The notes: generated by a model not told the origin, from the letters alone. A DNA stretch of 64,000 nucleotides from Magnetospirillum sp. ME-1 (GCF_002105535.1 NZ_CP015848.1:1488907-1552906); one strand, 5' to 3'; positions 8,323-18,025 are shown, counted from the stretch's first letter. Numbers and translations: made by a program.

Positions 8323-10296
8323 ATGCGTCCGTTGAAGGTTCTGTCCGTCCTCGTCCTTGCCGCGCTTGTCGTCTTCGGTTCGTTCCAGCCGGCTTCTGCC
8401 GAGGGAGACGCCGCGCTGACCCGGCAGGTGATCGCCGCCGCCAAGCGCGACCATTTCGACGAGGCCGCCCGTCTGGCGCGGCAGTCGCACTCCAAGGTTC
8501 TGCCCCGTCTGGTCACCTGGATGGCCTATGTCTCGGGCCGGTCGGGGGCCGAGTTCGCCCAGCTGGCCGCCTTCATCCACGCCAATCCCGAATGGCCGAT
8601 GATGAGCCAGATGACCAAGCGGGCCGAGGAATCCATCACCGCCGCCACGCCCACCGCCCAGGTGCTGGCCTGGTTCGATTCGCACCCGCCCACCACCGCC
8701 GACGGCGGCCAGGCCTATGCCCGGGCCCTGTTCGCTGCCGGGCGGGACGAGCAGGCGGTGCAGGTGATCCGCGACACCTGGGTCTCTTTGAGTTTCGGGG
8801 CCTTGCAGGAAAAGCAGTATCTCAACCATTTCGGCGAGCATCTGCGCTACGAGGACCACTGGCGCCGCCTTGACCGCCTGCTGTGGGACCGGCAGGAAGC
8901 CTCGGTCCAGCGGATGATCATGAAGGTGGATGCCGGCCACCGCGCCGTGGCCCAGGCCCGCCTCGCCCTGCAGGCGGGCAAGTCCAATCCCGAGCCGCTG
9001 ATCGCGGCCGTTCCCGCCGGCTTGCGCGACGATCCCGGCCTGATCTACGAGCGGGTGCGCTGGCGCCGCCAGAAGGACATGGACGAGGAGGCGCTGGACC
9101 TGCTGGCCCATCCGTCGCGCAACAAGATCCGTCCCGACCTGTGGTGGCAGGAACGCGCCATCCTGGCGCGCCGCGCCCTGCAGAAGGGGCTGGTGTCCCG
9201 GGCCTATCAGGCCGCCGCCGATCACGGGCTGGAGGGCGGCACCCAGTACGTGGATGCCGAATTCCTGGCCGGCTGGGTGGCGCTGCGCTTCCTCGACGAC
9301 AAGACCACCGCCATCCACCATTTCACCCGCCTGCACGAATGGGCCAGCCATCCCATCTCGCGGGCCCGCGCCGCCTATTGGGCGGGGCGCGCCTTCGAGG
9401 CGGCGAATGATCCCAAGGCGCGGGACTGGTTCACCCGGGCGGCGCGCTATTCCACCACCTATTACGGCCAGCTGGGGGCGTCCAGGCTGGGCGACCAGCA
9501 TTGGCCGCTGCCCGACGAGCCGCAGCCGACGCCCGAGGACGTGGCGCGGTTCGAGGCCCGCGACGTGGTCGCCGCCACCCGGCTGCTGATGCAGGTGGGC
9601 GAGATCGAGCTGTTGCGGTCCTTCTTCATCCGGCTCAACGACACCGTCCAGACCCCGGGCGAGCGCACCCTGGTGGCCGGGCTGGCCACCCGCACCGGGC
9701 GCCATGACCTGGGGCTGACCGTGGCGCGGCGTTCGGACCGCGAGGGCGTCACCCTGGTCCAGGCCGGCTGGCCGGTTCCAGCGCTTGCCGCCGACGAGAC
9801 CACCCCGGAAAAGGCCCTGGTGCTGGCGGTGATCCGCCAGGAAAGCGGCTTTGTCGCCGATATCGAATCGCCGGCCGGGGCCAAGGGATTCATGCAGCTG
9901 CTGCCGTCCACCGCCTCCAAGGTGGCCAAGTCCATGGGCCTCAAGTACCACGTCAAGAAGCTGGACGACCCCAATTTCAACGTGGCGGTGGGCTCGGCCT
10001 ATCTGCGCGATCTGGTGGGCGATTTCGAGGGGTCGTACATCCTGGCGCTGGCCTCCTACAATGCGGGGCCGGGCCGCGCCCGGCGCTGGATCCGCGAATA
10101 CGGCGACCCCCGCGACATGAACGTGGACGTGGTCGATTGGGTCGAGATGATTCCGTTCAGCGAAACCCGCAACTACGTGCAGCGGGTGATGGAAAGCGTC
10201 GCGGTCTATCGCCGTCGCCTGGGCAAGCATGTGGGCCCCACCCTGGAAGCCGATCTGAGGCGCTGGGCGCGGCGCACGGCGGAGGCGCGTCCGTGA
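8323..10296 (+). CDS. Soluble lytic murein transglycosylase
   Basis: A 657-residue periplasmic peptidoglycan lytic transglycosylase of the Slt70 type. It has a signal peptide (MRPLKVLSVLVLAALVVFG, cleavage near ASA-EG), a long alpha-superhelical U-domain of about 450 residues, and a C-terminal SLT domain with the catalytic glutamate at residue 507 in VIRQESGF. The motifs AKGFMQLLPSTA and ALASYNAGPGRARRW complete the fold. It probably cleaves glycan strands to anhydro-muropeptides, the substrate class of NagZ encoded later in the window. Its stop overlaps the next gene by GTGA. Confidence 0.93.
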   Translation: MRPLKVLSVLVLAALVVFGSFQPASAEGDAALTRQVIAAAKRDHFDEAARLARQSHSKVLPRLVTWMAYVSGRSGAEFAQLAAFIHANPEWPMMSQMTKRAEESITAATPTAQVLAWFDSHPPTTADGGQAYARALFAAGRDEQAVQVIRDTWVSLSFGALQEKQYLNHFGEHLRYEDHWRRLDRLLWDRQEASVQRMIMKVDAGHRAVAQARLALQAGKSNPEPLIAAVPAGLRDDPGLIYERVRWRRQKDMDEEALDLLAHPSRNKIRPDLWWQERAILARRALQKGLVSRAYQAAADHGLEGGTQYVDAEFLAGWVALRFLDDKTTAIHHFTRLHEWASHPISRARAAYWAGRAFEAANDPKARDWFTRAARYSTTYYGQLGASRLGDQHWPLPDEPQPTPEDVARFEARDVVAATRLLMQVGEIELLRSFFIRLNDTVQTPGERTLVAGLATRTGRHDLGLTVARRSDREGVTLVQAGWPVPALAADETTPEKALVLAVIRQESGFVADIESPAGAKGFMQLLPSTASKVAKSMGLKYHVKKLDDPNFNVAVGSAYLRDLVGDFEGSYILALASYNAGPGRARRWIREYGDPRDMNVDVVDWVEMIPFSETRNYVQRVMESVAVYRRRLGKHVGPTLEADLRRWARRTAEARP

Positions 10297-10964
10297 CCCT
10301 TGCCGCGGCCAAGGTCTGTGTCTTCGACGCCTATGGCACCCTGTTCGACATCGGGGGAATCGCCCGCTCCGTCCAGGGTGAGCTGGGCGACAAGGCCGAG
10401 ACCCTGCTGCGGGTCTGGCGCCGCCGCCAGCTGGAGCTCAGCTGGCTGCCGCTTCGGGCCGGCGTGGCGGCCGATTTCTGGCGGGTGACCGACGAGGCCC
10501 TGGAATTCGCCATGGAAACCCTTCGGCTGGATGACCGCGGCCTGCGGCACCGGCTGATGGAAGGCTGGTTGAGGCCGGAGCTTTACCCCGAGGTGATCCA
10601 ATCCCTGTCCCGCCTGCGGGAGATGGGCTGCCGCACGGCCATTCTGTCCAACGGGACGGTTCGCATGCTCGAGGCGGGGGCCGCCGGTCTGCGGGCTCAT
10701 CTCGATGCGGTGCTGTCGGCCCAGTCGGTGCAGCGTTTCAAACCGGACCCGTTGGTGTATCAATTGGCGGCAACCCATTTCGGCGTGACGCCGGAAAGCG
10801 TATGCTTCGTATCGGCCAACGCCTGGGACGTCAGCGGCGCCGCCGCTTTCGGTTTTCAGGTGGTGTGGATCAACCGCGACAACGTGTCCCCGGAGAAGCT
10901 GCCGCTGGGAACCAAGGCGACGGTGGCCAATCTGGCGGAACTGCCGGTAATTCTTGGAGGTTGA
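10293..10964 (+). CDS. Haloacid dehalogenase, type II (L-2-HAD family)
   Basis: A 223-residue HAD-superfamily hydrolase. Motif I is FDAYGTLFD (nucleophile Asp), motif II is LSNGTVRML, motif III is FKPDPLVY and motif IV is VSANAWDVSGAAAFGF. This set is typical of (S)-2-haloacid dehalogenases, though related phosphatases share it. The GTG at 10293 overlaps the transglycosylase stop by GTGA and gives the usual family length. Coupling to a murein hydrolase is unexpected for a dehalogenase, so the true substrate may be something else. Confidence 0.9.
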   Translation: MTLAAAKVCVFDAYGTLFDIGGIARSVQGELGDKAETLLRVWRRRQLELSWLPLRAGVAADFWRVTDEALEFAMETLRLDDRGLRHRLMEGWLRPELYPEVIQSLSRLREMGCRTAILSNGTVRMLEAGAAGLRAHLDAVLSAQSVQRFKPDPLVYQLAATHFGVTPESVCFVSANAWDVSGAAAFGFQVVWINRDNVSPEKLPLGTKATVANLAELPVILGG

Positions 10965-10967
10965 TGC

Positions 10968-11297
10968 GTGGACGAATTGGAAGAGCTGCGGGCCGAGAAC
11001 GAGGCGCTGCGCGCCGAACTCGAGGAATTGCGCGCCGAGATCGAGGAATTGAACGGCGACGCCGACATCGATTCCTGCCATATCGCCGGGCTGACCGCCC
11101 AGATCAAGGCCCTGATCGCCGAGGGCGATGCCTGCCCCAACAAGGACGCGCATCCGCTGCTGGTGCGCGAGACCTACACCCATGCGCGGACCGGCGAGGC
11201 GGTGACCAAGACCCGGGCCTTCCCGCTGTACCGCGAGGCTTTCGATGCCGAGGCCGAGCGCCTGGGCATCAGCAACCCCGAGAAGATCCGGGGCTGA
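10968..11297 (+). CDS. Small coiled-coil protein of unknown function
   Basis: I do not recognise this 109-residue protein. Residues 1-38 form an acidic leucine-zipper-like coiled coil built from repeated ELEELRAE units. Residues about 40-109 are a compact region with two cysteines and the segment HPLLVRETYTHARTG. It starts with GTG, 3 bases after the dehalogenase stop, so it looks like the last gene of that operon. There is no signal peptide or membrane segment. Codon use matches the neighbours. It may be an oligomerising adaptor, but no role is shown. Confidence 0.7.
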   Translation: MDELEELRAENEALRAELEELRAEIEELNGDADIDSCHIAGLTAQIKALIAEGDACPNKDAHPLLVRETYTHARTGEAVTKTRAFPLYREAFDAEAERLGISNPEKIRG

Positions 11298-11336
11298 GAC
11301 CATTTCCATAGTTCCGTCAAACGAAGGTTGACACCC

Positions 11337-13187
11337 ATGCCCGCTTATCGCTCCCGTACCTCCACCCACGGCCGCAACATGTCCGGTGCCCGCGGCCTGT
11401 GGCGCGCCACAGGCATGACCGATGCCGATTTCGGCAAGCCGATCATCGCCATCGCCAATTCCTTCACCCAGTTCGTGCCCGGCCACGTGCACCTGAAGGA
11501 TCTGGGCCAGATGGTGGCGCGCGAGATCGAGAAGGCCGGCGGCGTCGCCAAGGAATTCGACACCATCGCCATCGACGACGGCATCGCCATGGGCCATTCC
11601 GGCATGCTGTATTCGCTGCCCTCGCGCGAGCTGATCGCCGACAGCGTCGAGTACATGGTCAACGCCCATTGCGCCGACGCCATGGTCTGCATCTCCAATT
11701 GCGACAAGATCACACCCGGCATGCTGATGGCGTCGTTGCGCCTCAACATCCCCACCATTTTCATCTCGGGCGGCCCCATGGAGGCCGGTAAGGTCACCTA
11801 CAAGGGCGAGACCCACGCCGTGGACCTGATCGACGCCATGATCAAGGGCGCCGACCAGAACGTCTCGGACGAGGAGGCGCTGGCCTTCGAAAAGGAAAGC
11901 TGCCCCACCTGCGGCTCGTGCTCGGGCATGTTCACAGCCAATTCCATGAACTGCCTGATCGAGGCGTTGGGCCTGGGCCTGCCCGGCAACGGCACGGTGG
12001 TCGCCACCCATTCCGACCGCAAGGAGCTGTTCCTGGAAGCCGGGCGGCGCATCGTCGATCTGGCCAGGCGCGCCTATGAGGGCGACGATTCGTCCGTTCT
12101 GCCGCGCTCCATCGCCACCTTCAAGGCCTTCGAGAACGCCATGACGCTGGACATCGCCATGGGCGGCTCCACCAACACCGTGCTGCATCTGCTGGCGGCG
12201 GCGCAGGAGGCGGGCGTCGCCTTCGGCATGAGCGACATCGACCGGCTGTCGCGCCGGGTGCCCTGCCTGTGCAAGGTGGCCCCCAACGTCCCCGACGTGC
12301 ATATCGAGGACGTGCATCGGGCCGGCGGCATCATGGGCATCTTAGGGCAACTGGATCGGGGCGGCCTGATCAACCGCGACTGCGGCACCGTCCATTCGCG
12401 CACCCTGGCCGAGGCCCTGGACACCTGGGACATCTCGCGTTCCAACGATCCCAAGGTGCATGAGTTCTACAAGGCCGCTCCCGGCGGCGTGCGCACCACC
12501 GAGGCCTTCGGGCAGTCCAAGCGCTGGGCCGAGGTCGACAAGGACCGCGCCAAGGGCGTCACCCGTTCGGTCGACAACGCCTTTTCCAAGGATGGCGGCC
12601 TGGCCGTGCTGTTCGGCAACCTGGCTCTGGACGGCTGCATCGTCAAGACCGCCGGCGTGGACGACAAGAACCTGACCTTCTCGGGGCCCGCCGTGATCTG
12701 TGAAAGCCAGGACGAGGCGGTGGCCAAGATCCTGGGCGGTCAGGTCAAGGCCGGCGACGTGGTCATCGTGCGCTACGAAGGCCCGCGCGGCGGGCCGGGC
12801 ATGCAGGAGATGCTGTACCCCACCAGCTACCTGAAGAGCATGGGGCTGGGCAAGGAATGCGCGCTGATCACCGATGGCCGCTTCTCGGGCGGAACCTCGG
12901 GCCTGTCCATCGGCCACGTCTCGCCGGAAGCCGCCGAGGGCGGCGCCATCGGCCTGATCGAGCCGGGCGACATCATCGATATTCATATCCCCAACCGCAG
13001 TATTGCAATCCGGATCTCCGATACCGAATTGGATAAGCGTCGTCAGGCCATGCAGGCCTTGGGGCCCAAGGCCTGGAAGCCGGTGGACCGTGACCGCCAG
13101 GTGTCGGCGGCGCTCAAGGCCTATGCCGCCATGACCACCAGCGCGGCCCGGGGCGCGGTGCGCGATGTGTCGCAACTGGATCGCTGA
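11337..13187 (+). CDS. ilvD: Dihydroxy-acid dehydratase
   Basis: IlvD converts 2,3-dihydroxy-isovalerate and its methylvalerate analogue to the 2-keto acids in valine, isoleucine and leucine synthesis. It has 616 residues, the usual size. Iron-sulfur ligand motifs are [12 protein letters not shown] and [18 protein letters not shown], and the C-terminal block SLGL-type [18 protein letters not shown] is present. The start [15 protein letters not shown] at 11337 matches the family; an ATG at 11328 adds three residues. It is preceded by a short gap after the coiled-coil gene. Confidence 0.98.
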   Translation: MPAYRSRTSTHGRNMSGARGLWRATGMTDADFGKPIIAIANSFTQFVPGHVHLKDLGQMVAREIEKAGGVAKEFDTIAIDDGIAMGHSGMLYSLPSRELIADSVEYMVNAHCADAMVCISNCDKITPGMLMASLRLNIPTIFISGGPMEAGKVTYKGETHAVDLIDAMIKGADQNVSDEEALAFEKESCPTCGSCSGMFTANSMNCLIEALGLGLPGNGTVVATHSDRKELFLEAGRRIVDLARRAYEGDDSSVLPRSIATFKAFENAMTLDIAMGGSTNTVLHLLAAAQEAGVAFGMSDIDRLSRRVPCLCKVAPNVPDVHIEDVHRAGGIMGILGQLDRGGLINRDCGTVHSRTLAEALDTWDISRSNDPKVHEFYKAAPGGVRTTEAFGQSKRWAEVDKDRAKGVTRSVDNAFSKDGGLAVLFGNLALDGCIVKTAGVDDKNLTFSGPAVICESQDEAVAKILGGQVKAGDVVIVRYEGPRGGPGMQEMLYPTSYLKSMGLGKECALITDGRFSGGTSGLSIGHVSPEAAEGGAIGLIEPGDIIDIHIPNRSIAIRISDTELDKRRQAMQALGPKAWKPVDRDRQVSAALKAYAAMTTSAARGAVRDVSQLDR

Positions 13188-13203
13188 GTAAGGGGCAAGA
13201 CCG

Positions 13204-14052
13204 ATGGGGGTGACGTGGAGCGAGAGGATGAGCGTCGGCGTGCCGCTGCTCGATTCCGACCATAAGACCCTCATCGGCCTGATCAATCACCTGCAGCGTT
13301 CCATCGGCGACGACGAGGAATACGCGTCGGTGGGCAGTGTGCTGCAGGCGCTCGACGAATACGCCGCCCATCACTTCGCCCGCGAGGAAAAGATGATGGA
13401 GGCCTGCCGCTATCCGCTGCTGACCCAGCATCACGGCACCCACACCAGCTTCGCGGACAAGGTCGCCGCCTTCAAGGCGCGCTACACCGAGGACAGGACC
13501 TCGGTACGGGCGCGCGACTGCCTGACGTTCCTGAATTCCTGGCTGATCGACCACATCTGCACCACCGACATGAACTACCGCTCGTGGCTGATCGGCCATC
13601 CCGGCGCCGAGGCGGCGGCCCAGCGGGTGTCGCTGACCGGTGGAACGGCGAAGTCGGCGCAGGTGGACTGGCCGAAGCTGCGCGTGCTGCTGGTGGACGA
13701 CAACCTCAATTTCTGCGAGATCCTGCGCACCATCCTGGGCAGCGTCGGCGTGGCCACCATCTCCGCCGTCCATGACCTGGATTCCGCCAAGGCGGTGATC
13801 GGCCAGGACCGCCTGGACATCGTAGTGTCCGACTGGCATGTGGGCGAGGAAAGCGGGCTGGATCTGGTCAAATGGGTGCGGCGCGGCCCACCGGACCAGG
13901 CGGGCCTGCCGGTGCTGATCCTGTCGGGGCATGAACGCATGACCAACCGGGATCTGGCCCTGCTGGCCGGCGCCGACGAGTTCATGGAAAAGCCCATCTC
14001 GGCCCGCAACCTGCTGCTAGGCGTTGCCCGGCTGGTGGGGAAGGCGGCTTAA
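13204..14052 (+). CDS. Bacteriohemerythrin fused to a response-regulator receiver
   Basis: A 282-residue two-domain protein. Residues 1-130 are a hemerythrin with all expected diiron ligands: His20, His57, Glu61, His76, His80, His117 and Asp122. Residues about 158-280 are a receiver domain with VLLVDDN, the likely phospho-acceptor Asp in VVSDWHVG, the LILSGH segment and the KPIS lysine. There is no output domain. An O2-binding diiron site joined to a phosphorylatable receiver suggests oxygen or redox sensing that feeds a phosphorelay, but this is inference. The gene meets xth tail-to-tail with 4 bases shared. Confidence 0.93.
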   Translation: MGVTWSERMSVGVPLLDSDHKTLIGLINHLQRSIGDDEEYASVGSVLQALDEYAAHHFAREEKMMEACRYPLLTQHHGTHTSFADKVAAFKARYTEDRTSVRARDCLTFLNSWLIDHICTTDMNYRSWLIGHPGAEAAAQRVSLTGGTAKSAQVDWPKLRVLLVDDNLNFCEILRTILGSVGVATISAVHDLDSAKAVIGQDRLDIVVSDWHVGEESGLDLVKWVRRGPPDQAGLPVLILSGHERMTNRDLALLAGADEFMEKPISARNLLLGVARLVGKAA

Positions 14053-14825
14053 TCCAACTCGATCCATACCGGCGTGTGGTCCGAGGCCTTCTCCTTGCCC
14101 CGCGGAGCCTTGTCGATGTCGCAGGCCCGCAGGCGGTCGGCCGCCTGGGGCGACAGCAGGAAATGGTCGATGCGAAGCCCCTCGTCCCGCTGCCAGGCCC
14201 CGGCCTGGTAATCCCAGAAGGAATAGCGGCCCTTTTCATCGGGGTGCAGGGCGCGGAACGCCTCCGTCAGCCCGAGGTTGACGATCGAGCGGAAGGCGGC
14301 GCGGCTGTCGGGGCGGCACAGCGCGTCACCTTGCCAGTTGGGCGGATCATAGACGTCGTCGTCGGTGGGGCAGATGTTGAAATCGCCGCCCAGGACGAAG
14401 GGTGCGCCTTGGGCCAGCAAGGTTTCGGCATGCCGCTTCAACCGCGCCATCCATGCCAGCTTGTAGTCGAACTTGTCGCCGGGGGCGGGGTTGCCGTTGG
14501 GCAGGTAAAGCGAGGCGAGGCGCCAGCCGGCGATGGTCGCCTCGATGTAGCGGGCCTGTTCGTCGGTCTCGTCGCCGGGCAGGCGGCAGGCGATGTCGCT
14601 CATGGGCAGGCGTGACAGGATGGCGACGCCGTTATAGCTCTTCTGGCCGTGAATTGCGGCGCGATAGCCGGCGGCTTCGATTTCCAGGCGTGGAAAGTCC
14701 TGGTCCTGGCACTTGATCTCCTGCAGCAGAACCACGTCGGGGGCGAAGGTGTTCAGCCAGTCGAGCACGTTGCCCAGGCGGGCCCGCACCGAATTGACGT
14801 TCCAAGTGGCGACGCGCAGTCCCAT
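14049..14825 (-). CDS. xth: Exodeoxyribonuclease III
   Basis: A 258-residue ExoIII/AP endonuclease of the EEP superfamily, acting in base-excision repair. Motifs: ATWNVNSVRAR (metal and DNA contact Asn), LLQEIKCQD (catalytic Glu), LYLPNGN, LGGDFNICPTD (catalytic Asp and Asn) and the terminal SDHTPVW (catalytic His). The start MGLRVATWN at 14825 matches the family; in-frame codons extend to 14957 but encode unrelated residues. It is divergent from the double-PAS kinase. Confidence 0.96.
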   Translation of the reverse strand: MGLRVATWNVNSVRARLGNVLDWLNTFAPDVVLLQEIKCQDQDFPRLEIEAAGYRAAIHGQKSYNGVAILSRLPMSDIACRLPGDETDEQARYIEATIAGWRLASLYLPNGNPAPGDKFDYKLAWMARLKRHAETLLAQGAPFVLGGDFNICPTDDDVYDPPNWQGDALCRPDSRAAFRSIVNLGLTEAFRALHPDEKGRYSFWDYQAGAWQRDEGLRIDHFLLSPQAADRLRACDIDKAPRGKEKASDHTPVWIELD

Positions 14826-14971
14826 GTCTTCATCCGCTCCGGCAAGGTGTTGCAGGCCTTCGAGGATACAGGAGCCGGCGGTTTCGACAAGGCAGCCCAG
14901 CGTTATTGGGATTGTATGTAGAAATACCGAAAGCGCATACTCATACGGGACGCACATGTTCGGGGGAATGG

Positions 14972-17188
14972 GTGGCAGACGAGAAAACCGTCAACTCCAG
15001 GTTCAAGCTGCTGCGGTACTATTCCATGGCAAGCGCCGTGGCGCTGACCGTCACCGCTTCGGTGCTGGTGGCCCTTTACCGCAGCGATCAGGTCGACGAG
15101 TTCCTGTACTCCAGCGAGGCGGAGAACACACGTCTGGCCACCACCTTCGCCAACACGTTCTGGCGCCAGTTTCAGCCGTTTTTCATCACGGCATCCAATA
15201 TTGCGGCCGAGCCTCTGAGGCGTCGCGGCGAACTTCGGGCGCTGGATATCGCCTTCGACAGCCTGTCCACCGGATTGCCCATTCTGAAGATCCGCGTCTA
15301 CGACCGTCAGGGGCGGGCGGTCTATTCCTCCATCCGCGACGAGGTGGGGGAGGATTTCTCGATCAACCCAGGGGTTGGTCAGGCGGTTGGGCAGGGCAAG
15401 ACCTGGACCGCCATGAAATTCAAGCCCCGAATGCCGGACCTCGCCGGGCGGATCGACGACCGCTGGGTGGTGGAAACCTATATTCCGGTGACCGGCGAAC
15501 TGGGCCAGCCGGTCGGCGGGCTGGAGCTCTATTCCGATGCCTCGCCGTCCATGGAGCGGCTGACGTCCAATGTCTGGCGCCTGGGCGGGTTGGTGGCGGC
15601 CATCCTGGCCGGGCTCTACCTGACCCTGTTCCTCATCGTGCGGCGCGCCGACCGCATCATCCAGATCCAGCACGAAGAGGTGGAAAGCGCGCGCGAGGCG
15701 CTGCGGACCAAGGAGGAGCGTTTCCGCGCCATCGCCGATTACACCTTCGACTGGGAATCCTGGCTGGACCAGGACGGCAAGCTGCGCTGGGTCAATCCGG
15801 CGGTGGAGCGTCTGGCCGGATATTCCATCGAGCAATGCCTGGCCATGGAAGATTACCCGCTGCCCATGATCTATGAAGCCGACCGGGCCGAGATCCGGCG
15901 TCTGCGGCAATCGGCCCTGACCGGCAATTTCGAGAGCGGGATTGAATTCCGGCTGGTCTGCCGCAACGGTCTGGTCAAATGGGTGATGGCCAGTTTCCAG
16001 CCCATCTTCGACGATTGCGGGGCGATCATGGGCACCCGCTGGAGCATCCACGACATCACCGACCGCAAGCGGGCGGAACAGCGCTTGCGGGAATCCGAGG
16101 TGCGCTTCCGTTCGGTGACCCAGACCGCCGCCGACGCCATCATCTCGGTCAACGGACGGGGCGACATCGTCTCGTGGAACGTGGGAGCCGAGCGCATCTT
16201 CGGCTACGCCGAGGCCGAGGCGTTGGGCGCCAACGTCACCATGATCCTGCCCGAGGCCTATCGTCAACGGCATGAGGAGGGGCTTCGCCGCGCCGTCACC
16301 ACCGGCGACGCGCCGATTCTCGGTGTTCCCTCGCTGTTCGAAGGTCTGCGGCGCGACGGACAGGTGTTTCCGGTCGAACTGACCCTGTCGCGCTGGGAGA
16401 TGGATAACGGCGCCTTCTTCACCGCCATCCTGCGCGACGTCACCGAGCGCAAGCTCGCCGAGCAGGAACTGGCCGAGCGGACCGCCGAGCTGGAGCGGTC
16501 CAACGCCGAACTGCAGCAATTCGCCTATGTCGCTTCCCACGACCTGCAGGAGCCGCTGCGCACGGTGACCAGCTTCCTGCAATTGCTGCGCAGGCGCTAC
16601 GACGGGGCGCTTGACGACAACGCCCGCGAATACATCCATTTCGCCGCCGACGGCGCGGCGCGCATGCACCGCCTGATCACCGACCTGCTGGTCTATTCCC
16701 GCGTCTCGACCCATGGCCGAACCTTCGAGAAGGTCAGGATGGAGGCGGTGCTGGACCTGGTCCTGACCAATCTGGGGGCCGCCATCGAGGAAGCCGGGGC
16801 CGAGATCGCCCGCGACCCGCTGCCCGAGGTGGACGCGGACCAGATCCAGATGGTCAGTCTGTTGCAGAACCTGGTGGGGAACGCCATAAAATACAGGGCG
16901 CCCGGGACGGTTCCGCGCGTTCATGTCGGGGCGGTGCGGGATGGCGATACCTGGACGTTTTCTGTGCGCGATAATGGCATCGGCATCGATCCCAAGTATT
17001 TCGAGCGGGTCTTCGTCATCTTCCAGCGGCTGCATGCCCGCGGCGAGTACGAGGGCACCGGCATCGGCCTGGCGGTGGCCAAGAAGATCGTCGAGCGCCA
17101 CGGCGGGCGCATGTGGCTGGACTCCGAGCCGGGGCAGGGCAGCACCTTCTATTTCTCCCTGCCGGTTTGCCAGCCTCGCAAGGGCTAG
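14972..17188 (+). CDS. Membrane sensor histidine kinase with two PAS domains
   Basis: A 738-residue kinase from a GTG at 14972 preceded by GGGGAATG; an in-frame start at 14906 is possible. One membrane segment is near residues 20-38 (VALTVTASVLVALY), then an extracytoplasmic sensor region, then a second segment (GLVAAILAGLYLTLFLIV). Two PAS domains follow, the second with VSWNVGAERIFGY. The HisKA-like dimerisation domain carries VASHDLQEPLRTV with the phospho-acceptor His, and HATPase_c has NLVGNAIKY, DNGIGI and GTGIGLAVAKKI. It is similar in kinase core to the Cache kinase at 42728-44509. The signal is unknown. Confidence 0.9.
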   Translation: MADEKTVNSRFKLLRYYSMASAVALTVTASVLVALYRSDQVDEFLYSSEAENTRLATTFANTFWRQFQPFFITASNIAAEPLRRRGELRALDIAFDSLSTGLPILKIRVYDRQGRAVYSSIRDEVGEDFSINPGVGQAVGQGKTWTAMKFKPRMPDLAGRIDDRWVVETYIPVTGELGQPVGGLELYSDASPSMERLTSNVWRLGGLVAAILAGLYLTLFLIVRRADRIIQIQHEEVESAREALRTKEERFRAIADYTFDWESWLDQDGKLRWVNPAVERLAGYSIEQCLAMEDYPLPMIYEADRAEIRRLRQSALTGNFESGIEFRLVCRNGLVKWVMASFQPIFDDCGAIMGTRWSIHDITDRKRAEQRLRESEVRFRSVTQTAADAIISVNGRGDIVSWNVGAERIFGYAEAEALGANVTMILPEAYRQRHEEGLRRAVTTGDAPILGVPSLFEGLRRDGQVFPVELTLSRWEMDNGAFFTAILRDVTERKLAEQELAERTAELERSNAELQQFAYVASHDLQEPLRTVTSFLQLLRRRYDGALDDNAREYIHFAADGAARMHRLITDLLVYSRVSTHGRTFEKVRMEAVLDLVLTNLGAAIEEAGAEIARDPLPEVDADQIQMVSLLQNLVGNAIKYRAPGTVPRVHVGAVRDGDTWTFSVRDNGIGIDPKYFERVFVIFQRLHARGEYEGTGIGLAVAKKIVERHGGRMWLDSEPGQGSTFYFSLPVCQPRKG

Positions 17189-17189
17189 C

Positions 17190-17843
17190 CTGCTGGCCTG
17201 CGCGCTGGCCGCCGCCGCGCCTTCCCCCACCTTCGCCCAGGCCTGCCCGCCCGGCGGGGCCTATGTGCCGCAACGCACCGTGACCTTTTCCACCTGGATG
17301 GCCGAGCCCGTCTACAGCGGCGAGGAGAGCCGGGCCCGCATCACCGCCCTGTCGGGCAAGACGCGGGCCGAGTCCAACGAGTTCACCACCGGCCTGACGC
17401 GGACCACCACCAATCTGGAGCTCCGCGTCCAGGGCTGGCAGATCGATCTGGGGCAGGGGAGGCGCTGCATGGGCCTCGCCCGCGTCGAAGCGGTCTGGAA
17501 GATCACCGAGATCAAGGTGGACATCGCCCGGGAATATCCGCCCGGCGGCTGCCAGTACCGGGTGATCCGCACCCACGAGGACGAGCACGTGGCCATCAGC
17601 CGCGACACCTTCCGCCACTGGACGCCCCAGGCGGAATCCGTGCTGCGCAACGCGGCGGCGCGGATCAATCCGCGCATCAGCACCGCATCCGCCGATGCGG
17701 TGACCACCGAATTCAAGGATCAGCTGACGGCGGCCATGAAGCCCACCTTCGAGGCCTTCGCCAACGAATTGAGGATTCGCAATGCCGCCATCGACACGCC
17801 GGGCAATTACCGCCGCGTCAACGGCCAGTGTCCCAGCTGGTAA
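17190..17843 (+). CDS. Secreted protein with an HExxH zinc-protease-like motif (DUF922-like)
   Basis: The reading frame encodes a signal-peptide-like stretch (LLACALAAAAPSPTFAQA) and a mature domain of about 195 residues. A central HEDEH followed by ISRDTFRHW resembles the zinc site of DUF922-type predicted secreted proteases. Four cysteines could form disulfides. No ATG, GTG or TTG lies in frame just before the signal sequence; CTG at 17190 or 17193 is the simplest start, immediately after the kinase stop, and an upstream rare start inside the kinase frame is possible. The 5' end is therefore uncertain. Confidence 0.7.
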   Translation: MLACALAAAAPSPTFAQACPPGGAYVPQRTVTFSTWMAEPVYSGEESRARITALSGKTRAESNEFTTGLTRTTTNLELRVQGWQIDLGQGRRCMGLARVEAVWKITEIKVDIAREYPPGGCQYRVIRTHEDEHVAISRDTFRHWTPQAESVLRNAAARINPRISTASADAVTTEFKDQLTAAMKPTFEAFANELRIRNAAIDTPGNYRRVNGQCPSW

Positions 17844-17862
17844 GGCGGCATACGCAGTTTCA

Positions 17863-17975
17863 CCACCAAGACACCAAGGACACCAAGAGGATTTCCGTGA
17901 TTCCGCCTTCCCGGGAGATACGCAACCTCTTGTGGTACAGGCGGAGCTCTCTTGGTGTCCTTGGTGCCTTGGTGG
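17863..17975. repeat. Large inverted repeat with 27-base arms (CACCAAG type)
   Basis: The left arm at 17863-17889 is built from CCACCAAG, ACACCAAG and GACACCAAG units. The right arm at 17949-17975 is its reverse complement with a single mismatch. The 59-base centre contains a further pair, TCCGCCT and AGGCGGA. The element lies between the tails of two convergent genes, the HEDEH protein and erpA. No T-run typical of a Rho-independent terminator follows on either side. It may be a mobile palindromic repeat or a strong bidirectional hairpin. Confidence 0.8.
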
Positions 17976-18025
17976 TCTATCCGGCTTTTCCGCCCATGAT
18001 GAGCGGGCGAAGCCTTGGGCGGACC

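Noticed and set aside
8206-10230. Minus-strand frame of 674 residues opposite the lytic transglycosylase
   Set aside because: No domain is recognisable, and it lies opposite a well-supported SLT gene with a signal peptide.
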